From Sambucus nigra (taxonomy: Eukaryota; Streptophyta; Magnoliopsida; Dipsacales; Adoxaceae), in contig OX422222.1 in NCBI GenBank assembly GCA_949130495.1, forward strand, positions 271,984,109 to 272,048,108: 64,000 nt of DNA. The letters run 5' to 3'. Positions 46,168 through 57,208 of this stretch are shown piece after piece (within the stretch, counting starts at the first letter, position 1; every line of letters begins with the position of its first letter). The notes below the pieces were generated by a model. That model was not told the DNA's origin. It ran no database searches and saw only the letters and a list, made by a program, of their open reading frames with translations. The position numbers and the translations under genes were made by a program.

Positions 46168-46169
<2 letters not shown>
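45766..46169. mobile_element. Micron-like element inside a (TA)n microsatellite
   Basis: A 404-bp unit starts CAAGGTTCTAAAACACGC. It ends with a sequence whose reverse complement begins CATTGTTCTAAAAAACCCGC, giving short imperfect inverted ends. Both sides are (TA)n. Near each end are GGCG/AGGCGT-rich boxes (GGCGTGGAGG, AAAAGGCGT, AAGGCGGGGCG). Elements with this layout that insert into TA microsatellites are known in rice as Micron. No coding capacity is visible. Confidence 0.65.

Positions 46170-46219
<50 letters not shown>
46170..46219. repeat. (TA)n microsatellite, right flank of the Micron-like element
   Basis: Pure TA run of about 50 bp. Confidence 0.95.
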
Positions 46220-46222
<3 letters not shown>

Positions 46223-46540
46223 GACATTATGATAGTTATAAGCAGCAATAACAGCTGTTATATAGGGTTGTTCTTCTTATCAGCCATACTTATGCAGGAG
46301 AATTAACTTTCATATAGGGGTTTCTAATGCTTATAGTTCTATTTGGTTACTACGGAAGTATGACATGTCTGAAGAGTTAATTTAATCAATAATATACTCC
46401 ACCCACACTGAGGAGTACTAAGATAACAATCGAGAGGCGTGGTAACATATTTCGCAATTGCTAAGATATGTCGTCGTCTTGTTTTCAAATTAAAGATTTT
46501 AGCATTTCTTCAGAAACGACCAACGACAACCTAAAATTGT
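46220..46540. other. Unassigned sequence; nothing recognised
   Basis: About 320 bp between the microsatellite and the Athila tail. No open frame or repeat of note. Confidence 0.4.
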
Positions 46541-46909
46541 GTGAGAAATACGCAACTTCAGTTGAACGAGCTGGAAGAAATACGCAATGATGCGTATGAA
46601 AGTGCTAAAATATCCAAAGATCGAATGAAACGAGCTCACGACAGAATCATTCATAGGAAAGAGTTTCATTTGGGACAAAAAGTCCTTCTCTACAACTCGA
46701 GGTTGCACTTGTTTCCCGAAAAATTACAGTCAAGATGGTCGGGTCCATTCATTGTGAAAGAGGTATTTCCCCATGGAGCTGTTGAACTGAAAGATGAGAA
46801 AGGGGGAAACACATTTAAGGTCAACGGGCATCGTATCAAGCCAAATGTGGAAGCAATCGTCAAGGAAGCTCACACAATCTGGTTGTCGGACCCCATTTAT
46901 GAGGATTGA
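46541..46909 (+). pseudogene. Athila copy 1: C-terminal end of integrase
   Basis: From about 46551 the sequence is nearly identical to 55741-56092 in copy 2. It starts in the middle of the integrase C-terminal region ([19 protein letters not shown]) and ends with WLSDPIYED and a TGA stop at 46907. Everything upstream in this copy is missing. The broken left edge coincides with unassigned sequence. Confidence 0.85.
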
Positions 46910-48792
46910 CTGAAAAAGAAAGGTGAGGTCGTCGCACCCCCGACATGTATGGGGTTATTGTTGTACATAAGAGTCTTAGGAGTTAGAAGTCGTAAGTACG
47001 TGTTAGGCCGGGGTAGGGAATCCCATGATTTTAGGGGTGTTAAGGTTTTGATGAGAATTGCGGGAGTTTTGAAGTGAGAGAAGTTGTAAAGGAATAATTG
47101 GAATGGAGAAAAGGAGCATAAACAGTGAGAAGAATAGAGAAAAGGAAAATCAGAGAATTCAGCAGACCGGTCCGGTCCTGAATTAAAAGAACCGATCCGG
47201 TTAAGTCGGATCAGTCTGATCCTACAACCGGATTGGTCCGGTATTCTGCAGGTGCCCCTTCCCGATGACAGGTGTGTATTCATAAAACTTCGCATATATG
47301 TAAAAAAAAAAATTGAAAAACGGCAAAAATGTTTTTCTTCAAAATAAATAAAAATTGGAATTAAAATTTTTCAAAAATATCACCTTTATTCTATTTAAAG
47401 TCTCAAATTGTTAAATCATAATGCACTAAGCCAAAATTGACCGAAGATGGAAATTTAAAGAAAATTGACGACTTAACGAATAAGTGTGGAGATTGATCAA
47501 ACTCGGTGAGATTTCGAGCCTTTCAATTTTTTGAGTTTTTTTAAATCAATCGGAGTTTATGATTAACTCAAAGTTCTTTTCAGCGTTTTAATAAGTCGTT
47601 GATGATCTCAATCCTTTGTTTTGATCGGTTATGGGAAATGTGTGAATTGTTGTCTCGAAATTCGTGCTAAATATATCTCTAAACTTAATTAATCTCGAGA
47701 TGCATATGGTAATGTGATTAGCAATTTGGACAATGAAGTAGGCCCTCGTTTGTTACCCAAAAATATTAGCCATAAAAAGTTGTGAAAAAAAAATTATCCC
47801 TTTGCAACCCAAGTTGAGCCTAATAAAATATTTTCCTTTCGTTTGATAACCCGAAAAACCCAAATAGCCCGGAATTATGAAAATTGAGAAAATTCATCAA
47901 GTAAGTCCAAATTGTGAAATAAAAAGGGGCAAGAGAAAAACAGAAAAAATGTTAAAAAAAATAGTAAGAAAAAAAGAAGGAAAAAAATGAAAATAGAAAA
48001 AGAAAGAGAAAAATGAGCGAATGCCCGAAAAGCACTAATGGACATCATAAGGACATTTTCCAATTCCAACATTCCCTACCATTTCCATTTTTACCCTTTA
48101 CACTTTTTAACCCGAAAAGTCCTTACCGAGCCCGAATGGCAAAATTAATTACTGCATGGAGAGCTAAGACATGAAAAGATAATACAAGAGATTAAATGGT
48201 GTGATTAAGAGATGATGTTTCCCGTTTCCTAATAACTGTACTCCGATGATGAGATCTTTTCACAATATATTTCCTTCTTTTCAAATTTGTATGCGTGAAT
48301 TTGTGTCCATTATATTTACTCTTTATATCATGCATACCGAGAGAATAGCCATAATCCGAGTAATTCGTTTGTGAGTGCATCAGTAAGAATTTGAATCAAA
48401 ACAAATTTTCGAAAAGTAACGTAATGCTCAATCGGTGGAAATTTGAGGTTTAATTTTTGGCTTTGCACACACACACTATAGTTTGAGACAAATGAATATG
48501 AATTTATGGTGAGTATTTTTCGAAAAGTTTAAATTGTACAATTTTTAAGTATTTTGATATTTATTTGAATCAATAAAGAATTTTGTGGGTGTATTCACTG
48601 CAAACCCTCACGAGACAAAACTCGTCCTACTAGGGTAACCTAGAGGTTTAAAGGCTTTTTGCATACGCTAAATGCAATCGCTTGTCCGCGAAAAAGGTAT
48701 TCTATCCCAATAAAAGAATTTTCAAGAATGGAGCATTAAACTAATTTCTTTTACATTGTCCAGGACGTGCAAGGTCCTAAGTTAGGGGGATT
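46910..48792 (+). mobile_element. Athila copy 1: 3' UTR and polypurine tract
   Basis: Long non-coding 3' region of about 1.9 kb. The first 1.1 kb is nearly identical to 56093-57205 of copy 2. It contains ACCGATCCGGT-type boxes at 47165-47245. The end has AAGTTAGGGGGATT (48778-48792), a polypurine tract next to the LTR start. The last 200 bp match the minus-strand Athila-family relic at 20193-20415. No env-like ORF is visible. Confidence 0.7.
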
Positions 48793-50398
48793 TGAACAAG
48801 CACAAATTCTTTGGAATTTAGCCCCTTTAGTTAGTGATTTTGATATCTCGAACAAGGTAATTGAATCATTTTTATTCCATATCATTTCCATTGATTGTTT
48901 CTAACAATTTCCCCGAGTTTCGTGTATTTCTGATGGATTTTACAAGAATTTAGTGCAAGAAAGGAGAGAAAGAAACCGGAAGAAAGGAAATGATGAAAGG
49001 AAGAAAGTTCAAAGGGTAAAAGTGTAAATTTCTATCCATAATTCGAATTCGACACTTAAAGGGAAGTTGAAGTGCTTGATTTCACAAGAATATCGGAAGA
49101 AACGACACTCAAATCGGAGCTCGACATCAAAAGTTATGGACAGTCAAAGATGAAAGAGAAAAGTCAACATGGAAGGAAATCGGACCGATCCGGTATACAT
49201 CCGGACCGATCCGAAATGATCCAAGTCCATTAGACCCCGGATAAATGACAAACCGATGATAGCAGAACCGATCCGGTGGGTACCAGACCGATCCGGTAGA
49301 ATAAAAAAAGAACCGATCCGGTGGTTGAAAAAATGGACCGATCCGAGGTATATCCGGACCGGTCCGGTCATGCGAAATCCTAGCATTTATTGTGAAGATT
49401 TTGATGTGCGTAGCTAGTGAAATCTTGCACCACAAGCAACTCTGGCTGTCAAATTCGTAGTACTTGGAGCTATAAAAGCCCATGCCCTACCTCATTCTAA
49501 AGGAGATTTTTTGGAGAGGATTTTAGGTAAATTTTAGAGAGAGAAATTCAGAAGTTAAGAAATTTTCATAGGAGTTTTCATAAACCCTAGTTTGTAAGAG
49601 TGATTACAATTTCTGGATTCAAGTCTTTTCATGTTGTTGAAATCAAGTATAACAATTCCTTTCTCTTAGTTGGTATTTATGTTAGTTAAATTTCAATTGT
49701 TTTGCAAATTATTTTCAATAGTTGTTAGACCTATAATTTTGTGTATGAAGTTGTTCTTTAATCAAATCATGTCTAGCTAAATTCTTAAGGGTTGGGGTAT
49801 ATGAACTCACTCCGAGGCAAATTACTTATATAGAAAATAGAGGGTAAATTAAATTCTGACCGAATTGTGAATGAAAATTAAACAAACATAGTCAATCTTT
49901 TAATCTCTCTTCCCCTAGGTACTTGAGATGTTTAAGAACGCTTTGCGAGTGTAATTGTCCATTCACCGCTTTATATTTACCTTTGATTTCATATGATGAG
50001 GGCTAGATCCTTCATATATGTAATGCTTAGGATTTATAAAGGCTGGATTTAGTCAAGAATTTTAATTTTCAATTCTAGTATTCTACACGGTAATTCGTTA
50101 AGGTTTGAGGGATTGTACCCTACCTTATTTTCTCTCATTTGTCAATCTAATTTCTTCACAAATTTTAGTTTATTTTTCTTGAATTTTTTTTTATTTCACT
50201 AGAAATTTCCCAATCATTAATCATCTTTTCATATTTCTTTTGAGGAATAATTTCAAGATTTAATAACTTCTCCTATACAATTACTAATTATTGGTCCCTG
50301 TGGATACGATCCCGACTTATCGGATTATTACTAACGCGACAGTCTTGCACTTGAGCCTAGAGAAAACGCACTTTTGAGACAAATTCTTAATCGCGCCA
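48793..50398 (+). mobile_element. Athila LTR shared by copies 1 and 2
   Basis: It begins TGAACAAGC after the polypurine tract and ends CGCGCCA six bases before the primer site, about 1.6 kb in all. It acts as the 3' LTR of copy 1 and the 5' LTR of copy 2. U3 holds at least six ACCGATCCG boxes (49180-49375). A TATA box lies at 49471, and the U5 box CCCTGTGGATACGATCCCG is at 50296. No second LTR exists in the window, so the ends are inferred from motifs, not from alignment. Confidence 0.65.
49471..49478 (+). promoter_or_regulatory. Athila LTR TATA box
   Basis: TATAAAAG, 100-290 bp downstream of the ACCGATCCG cluster. It is the likely core promoter, with transcription starting near 49500. Confidence 0.6.
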
Positions 50399-50404
50399 AG
50401 TTTT

Positions 50405-50422
50405 TGGCGCCGTTGCCGGGGA
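50405..50422 (+). other. Primer-binding site, tRNA-Asp type
   Basis: TGGCGCCGTTGCCGGGGA is complementary to the 3' end of plant tRNA-Asp (GTC), the usual primer of Athila elements. Confidence 0.9.
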
Positions 50423-50522
50423 CCATCAATTGGTATAATTTAGGAAAGTGATTTTTATCTCAAAGTGATTTCAAATAAAAAAATTTTTTATTCTTTTTAC
50501 ATCTCATCTCTTATGCGCTTAT

Positions 50523-52070
50523 ATGCAGAATTCATCTTCCACCCAAGTTCACAAAAATCCTATTGCCGAAGCCACATCTGAAAATTCTCATACCACTGAC
50601 TCTCCTCATTTTTGGGTTCCACCTCCTTCGCCTAACAATTCAATCACAAGTCATTCATTGAGTCAAACACTGAGTGAGAATTCTGAATCTTTAGGTAGTA
50701 ATATGTCGGTACACGGTAGTGTTGGTGTTGGTGCTGGAGAGGAGGAGATACGATACCTTCCCATGAAAGATTTGTTATTTCCAGAAAGAACTGTTACCCC
50801 TGGTTGTATTTTACTCCCGTATAATGCCGGTCAGTTCCACTTTCGAAATGGTATGATTCAAATTCTTCCCACATTTCACGAGATGGATTCGGAAAAACCA
50901 TATCTCCATATTAGAGAGTTCGAGGAAGCATGTGAGACGTTTGGTGACCAAGCTTGCCCACAAGATGTTATCCGGTTAAAGCTTTTCCCTTTTTCCTTAA
51001 AGGATAAAGCTAAGACATGGCTATGGTCACTACCCCCGAATTCCGTATTATCCTGGAGAGATATGCAAACCAAGTTTCTCTCCAAGTTCTTTCCACAACA
51101 CAAAACCAATTCTGTCAAGGCAAAAATACAAGCTTTTTAACAAAATGAGACTGAGACCTTCGACAAGTGTTGGGAGAGATTTCAGGAGTTAGTTAGTGCT
51201 TGCCCACATCATGGATTTGAAAAACATCATCTGATTTCATTTTTCCATCAAGGCCTTACTTTAGCATCTAAACAAATTGTTCAAACCATGTGCGAAAGAC
51301 CTTTTTGGGAGTTAGACTCGAGCTATGCTGAGGCTCATCTAAAATATGTAGCAGAGACTACCCAAGCATGGGATATTTCTGATCCCAATAGTCAAAATAG
51401 AAATCGAAAAGTGTCCAATGTGCCTGCTGCGTCCGGTACCTATCACTTGGACAAGGACACTTTGTTAGATCAAAAAATTGACCAATTGGAAAAGAATTTT
51501 AGAGACATGCTTGAAGTACGATTGAGAGAAGTAGCTGGACCCGTGCAAGCCGAGAAGGAGAAAGTGTGTGCCATTTGTGCTGCAGGTCATTCTACCAAAG
51601 GATGTCCTACCATCCCTACATACAAGGCAATATACACTGAACAAGTTGAGGCAATAGGGGGGTTTCGCGGAAATTATAATGCACAGCAAGGGAATGCATA
51701 CAATCAATCGTGGAGGAATCACCCTAGTTTCAACTATGGACAACCATAAGGGGGGATGGATCCTAACCCACATATGACTCTACCACCACCTCCTCAATTT
51801 CAGCAAGTGGCTCCTTCGATGCCAAATCCTATGCAGGTACCACCTCCTGGTCCATATGTCGCTCCACCTAGGAGATCTCTTGAAGATAACCTGAATCAAT
51901 TCATCCAATCTAAAAAAGAGAGCAATGCTAAATATGATCGAATGTTCACTGAAATTCATACTAATATCTCTAGGTTGCAATCTGTAGTGAATACTCAGGA
52001 GAAGGGTAAATTCCCAGCCCAACGCTTAGCTCCACATCGTCGAATTTTCCAGAACAATGTCAAACTGTGA
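50523..52070 (+). pseudogene. Athila copy 2 gag remnant
   Basis: One frame runs from ATG at 50523 to 52070, with stops at 51138 and 51747. The capsid core includes KDKAKTWLWSLPPNSVLSW and KFFPQHKTNSVKAKIQAF. After the first stop it continues through FHQGLTLASKQIVQTMCERP. A zinc-knuckle-like CAICAAGHSTKGC follows with CxxCx3Hx4C spacing, one residue shorter than the canonical knuckle. The Pro-rich tail lies at 51780-51880. A frameshift near 52060 separates it from the protease frame, just before TTLRSGR. The protein would form the element's particle. Confidence 0.9.
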
Positions 52071-55000
52071 CTACTCTTCGTAGTGGCCGCATAATTGATC
52101 TAGCACCAAAACTTCCAAAGGAGAAAGATGAGGGAGTTGAACCTGGAATTCCCAAGGAATCTAAAATTTCCGAGTCTGCTGAGATTCCATCGGATACGGA
52201 AGACAAGGATGAGGGAGTTGAATCTAAAATTGAAGTCAAACTACCAACTTCTGCTCCATTTCCTCAACGCTTAGCTCCACCCAAAAAAGGGGCATCGCGT
52301 ACAGAAGTGTTGGATGTCTTGAAGCAAGTAAAATTGAACTTGTCGTTTCTTGATGCTATTCAACAAATTCCAACATATGCTAAGGTCATCAAAGATATTT
52401 TTACTATCAAACGATGGCTCAAGGTAAAGAAGAATGTTTTCTTGGCATAAAATGTGAGCTCGGTCCTTCTCAATGATCTACCACCAAAATTCAAGGATCC
52501 TAGTGCACCCACAATTTCGTGTGTCATAGGAGAAAAAAGAGTGGAAAAAGCATTGCTTGACTTAGGTGCGAGTGTGAACATCCTTCCATACTCCATCTAT
52601 AAGTAGCTTGATTTAGGTGATTTAAAACCTACCCGAATCACTCTACAGTTAGCTGATCGAAGAGTGAAAGTACCTCGTGGGGTTGTAGAGGATGTGATAG
52701 TTCAAGTGGACACGTTATACTTCCCTGTTGATTTCGTCATTTGGGACACTGAGCCTGCTCCCCATGCGAGAAATCATGTTCCAATAATATTAGGTCATCC
52801 ATTTTTAGCTACTGCTAATGCTTTGATCAATACACGGAATGGCCAAATGCAACTCACTTTTGGAAACATGACTCTCGAGACTAATATTTTCAATGTCGCT
52901 AACCAAATGGGTGATGAGGATGAAATTCTTGAGGTGGATCTTATTGAAGAAGTGGTAGATGAGAACATCGAGAAGATCATAGGAGGAGATGCACTGGAGG
53001 TGTGTTTAGTTCAAAGTGGTGAGAAAAAGAGTCGTTATACTGCGTTTGAGCGTGAGGTGGAAGAGTTGGAAACTTGGTTACAAGAAGATGTGAGTTTAGA
53101 GGAATTAAGAGATGTTGACTGGATTTCTAGGTTTGAAGAATTACCTTCGAGGGAGACAACCATGATTCCCTCTGAAAATAGATTTCCTAGTCTTGAGTTG
53201 AAGAAACTACCCTCGCATGTCAAATATGCTTTTCTGGGAGATAATGATACATTTCCTGTTGTTGTTTCTTCCAGTTTAGAAAAAGGGCAAGAGGGTATGT
53301 TGTTGGATGTGTTATGGAAGCATAGAAATGCTTTTGGTTGGACTATAGCAGATTTGAAAGGTATAAGCCCATTGATTTGTACCCATAAAATCCATCTTGA
53401 GGAAGAGGTGAAGCCATCGCGTAAGATGCAAAGGCGATTAAACTCAACCATGAAAGATGTTGTAAGATCGGAAATCATCAAATTTCTAGATGATGGGATT
53501 ATCTATCCCATTTCTGATACTAAATGGGTGAGCCTAATTCAGGTCGTTCCAAAAAAATCGGGTATGACCGTGGTTGAAAATGCCAAGGGAGAACTAATAC
53601 CTCAACGCACCACCACCAGGTGGCGTGTATGCATTGACTACCGAAAGCTCAATGCTGGAACCAGAAAATACCATTTTCCCTTACCGTTCATCGATCAAGT
53701 GATTGAACGAGTGGCGGGCCATCCTTACTACTGTTTCCTAGATGGGTATTCTGGTTATAATCAGATTGAAGTGGATGTACTTGATCAAGAAAAAATGACT
53801 TTTACATGTCCGTTTGGTACGTTTGCCTATAAATGTATGCCATTTGGGTTATATAATGCGCCAGCAACTTTTCAAAGGTGCATGCTAAGTCTCTTTAGCG
53901 ATATGATTGAAAAAGGTCTTGAGGTGTTCATGGACGATTTCAGCATTTTCGGTCCATCTTTCGACCAATGTTTAGCTAATCTTGAAAAAGTTCTATTCCG
54001 GTGTGTGGAAAAAGACTTAGTCCTCAATTGGGAAAAATGCCATTTTATGGTTACCGAGGGCGTAGTTTTAGGCCACATAGTCTCATCTAGGGGGATTGAA
54101 GTTGATCGAACAAAAATCGAAGTAATAGCTGAGTTACCCCCGCCGAAATCACTTAAAGATGTGAGGTCCTTTCTAGGCCATGCTGAATTTTATAGAAGAT
54201 TTATCAAAGAATTTAGCGCCATCGCTAGACCTTTGAGTAATCTTCTTATGAAGGACACTCCATTTGAATGGAATAAAGCATGTCAAGAAGCTTTTGATAA
54301 ACTTAAAAGCATGCTAATTTCCGCTCCTATCATGCAAGCTCCTGATTGGTCACTCCCATTTAAGCTTATGTGTGATGCAAGTGTTTACGCGATTGGGGCC
54401 GTTCTTGGACAAAGAAAAGAAAAGAAAGCTCATGTTATTTACTATGATAGCAGAACATTATCTGGCCCTCAGCTTAAGTACTCTACTACAGAGAAAGAGT
54501 TGCTAGCAGTCGTTTTTGCTCTAGACAAATTCCGCTCTTACATTGTTGGGTCGCCCATCATTTGTTTCACTGATCACTCGGCCCTCAAATATGTATTGAG
54601 TAAGAAAGATGCCAAACCCCGTCTAATCAGGTGGATCCTACTCTTACAAGAGTTTAATCTCTCGATTCAAGACAAGAAAGGAGTAGAAAACGTCGTGGCT
54701 GACCATTTGTCACGCCTATCGTTCGACGTACCTATTGATCCCATTCCCATAGACGAGTATTTTCTGGATGAAAATCTATTTGCTACTTCTTCTCTCCCCT
54801 GGTTTACGCATATAGTCAATTACATTGTCACTGTAATTGTTCCCTCTAATTGGACTCCGCAAGAGAGAAGGAGGTTCATTACATGGTCACGCATGTTCTT
54901 TTATGATGATCCATATTTGTTTAAGTATTGTGCTGATCAAATCATCCGGAGATGTGTACCTGATGAAGAAATCCAAGGGGTAATTCGATTATGTCATTCA

Positions 55001-56092
55001 GAAGCATGTGGAGGTCATTTTTCCAAAAATAAAACTGCTGCAAAAATCCTTCAAAGCGGTCTCTACTGGCCCACAATCTTCCGGGATGTGAATACTTTTT
55101 GCAAATCATGCGATAGATGCCAAATAATGGGAGCTATTACTCGCCATGACATGATGCCATTAACCCCAATTCTAGTCTTGGAGTTGTTTGATTGTTGGGG
55201 TATTGACTTCATGGGACCCTTTCCACCTTCTTTTGGTTTTCTATACATCCTCGTCGCTGTAGACTACGTCTCAAAATGGGTAGAGGCCATAGCTACAAGG
55301 ACGAATGACAATAAGGTGGTGATAAAATTCATTCAAGAAAATATACTTTCTCGTTTTGGAATGCCTAAGGCCATAATTAGTGATAATGGTACCCATTTTT
55401 GCAATAGGCCTATGGAGAAGCTCATGCGAAAGTATGGAGTTGTCCATAAAGTTGGAACAACTTATCACCCTCAATCGAATGGCCAAGCCGAGCTCGCCAA
55501 TCGGGAAATCAAAAATATCTTGGAAAAGACATTCGAACCTAATAGGAAAGAATGGTCTCTCAGATTGAATGATGCGCTCTAGGCATATAGAACTACATGC
55601 AAGAATCTCCTTGGGATGTCCCCATTTCGATTTGTGTATGGCAAGCCTTGCCATCTTCCGATTGAGATCGAACACAAAGCGTATTGGGCTATCAAAAGGG
55701 TGAACTTCAACATGGATAAAGCCGGTAAAACACGTAAACTTCAGTTGAACGAGTTGGAAGAAATACGCAATGATGCGTATGAAAGTGCTAAAATATCCAA
55801 AGATCGAATGAAACAAGCTCATGACAGAATCATTCGTAGGAAAGTGTTTCATTCGGGACAAAAAGTCCTTCTCTACAACTCAAGGTTGCACTTGTTTCCC
55901 GAAAAATTGCGGTCAAGATGGTCGGGTCCATTCATTATGAAAGAGGTATTTCCCCATGGAGCTGTTGAACTCAAAGATGAGAAAGGGGGAAACACATTTA
56001 AGGTCAACGGGCATCGTATCAAGTCGTATGTGGAAGCAATCATCAAGGAAGCCGACACAATCTGGTTGTCGGACCCCATTTATGGGGATTGA
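52067..56092 (+). pseudogene. Athila copy 2 pol remnant: protease, RT, RNase H, integrase
   Basis: The frame has stops at 52448 and 52604, then stays open for 972 codons (52664-55582). It is stopped by TAG at 55580 and resumes in the same frame to 56092. The protease site reads LLDLGASVNILP, the Athila form. RT boxes include [31 protein letters not shown] and [10 protein letters not shown], with catalytic MDD kept. RNase H has [14 protein letters not shown] and [13 protein letters not shown]. Integrase has a zinc region ([17 protein letters not shown]) and core boxes [19 protein letters not shown] and [15 protein letters not shown] with Asp, Asp, Glu. No chromodomain follows. Only three nonsense codons in over 1300 make it the best preserved frame in the window. 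Confidence 0.95.
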
Positions 56093-57208
56093 CTGAAAAA
56101 GAAAGGTGAGGTCGTCGCACCCCCGACATGTATGGGGTGATTGTTGTACATAAGAGTCTTAGGAGTTAGAAGTCGTAAGTACGTGTTAGGCCGGGGTACG
56201 GAATCCAATGATTTTAGGGGTGTTAAGGTTTTGATGAGCATTGCGGGAGTTTTGAAGTGAGAGAAGTTGTAAAGGAATAATTGGAATAGATAAAAGGAGC
56301 ATAAACAGTGAGAAGAATAGAGAAAAGGAAAATCAGAGAATTCAGCAGACCGGACCGGACCGGTCCGGTCCTGAATTAAAAGAACCGATCCGGTTAAGTC
56401 GGATCGGTCCGATCCTACAACCGGTCCGGTCCGGTAATCTGCAGGTGCCCCTTCCCAATGACAGGTGCGTATTCATAAAACTTCGCATATATGTAAAAAA
56501 AAAATTGAAAAACGACAAAAATATTTTTCTTCAAAATAAATAAAAATTGGAATTTAAATTTTTCAAAAATATCACCTTTATTCTATTTAAAGTCTCAAAT
56601 TGTAAATCATAATGCACTAAGCCAAAATTGACCGAAGATGGAAATTGAAAGAAAATTGACGACTTAACGAATAAGTGTGGAGATTGATCAAACCCGGTGA
56701 GATTTCGAGCCTTTCAATTTTTTGAGTTTTTTTAAATCAATCGGAGTTTATGATTAACTCAAAGTTCTTTTCAGCGTTTTAATAAGTCGTTGATGATCTC
56801 AATCCTTTGTTTTGATCGGTTATGGGAAATGTGTGAATTGTTGTCTCGAAATTCGTGCTAAATATATCTCTAAACTTAATTAATCTCGAGATGCATAGGT
56901 AATGTGATTAGCAATTTGGACAATGAAGTAGGCCCTCGTTTGTTACCCAAAAATATTAGCCATAAAAAGTTGTGAAAAAAAAAAATTATCCCTTTGCAAC
57001 CCAAGTTGAGCCTAATAAAATATTTTCCTTTCGTTTGATAACCCGAAAAACCCAAATAGCCCGGAATTGTGAATATTGAGAAAATTCATCAAGTAAGTCC
57101 AAATTGTGCAATAAAAAGGGGCAAGAGAAAAACAGAAAAAATGTTTAAAAAAAATAGTAAGAAAAAAAGATGGAAAAAAATGAAAATAAAAAAAGAAAGA
57201 GAATATAA
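56093..57208 (+). mobile_element. Athila copy 2: 3' UTR, cut off before the LTR
   Basis: Nearly identical to 46910-48000 of copy 1. At 56352-56371 there is a 20-bp perfect palindrome of GGACC units where copy 1 has a shorter version. Similarity ends near 57202, where the sequence changes directly into the middle of another element's LTR. The 3' LTR of this Athila copy is missing. Confidence 0.85.

Noticed and set aside
46924..46945. An Athila LTR start right after the pol stop (TGAGGTCG after a purine run)
   Set aside because: The purine tract at 48778-48792 matches that of the minus-strand relic, including 200 bp of neighbouring UTR, so the LTR start near 48793 is better supported.
47875..48072. 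A Phe-rich membrane protein on the minus strand
   Set aside because: It is low-complexity A/G-rich UTR of Athila, repeated at 57012-57311 with frame differences.
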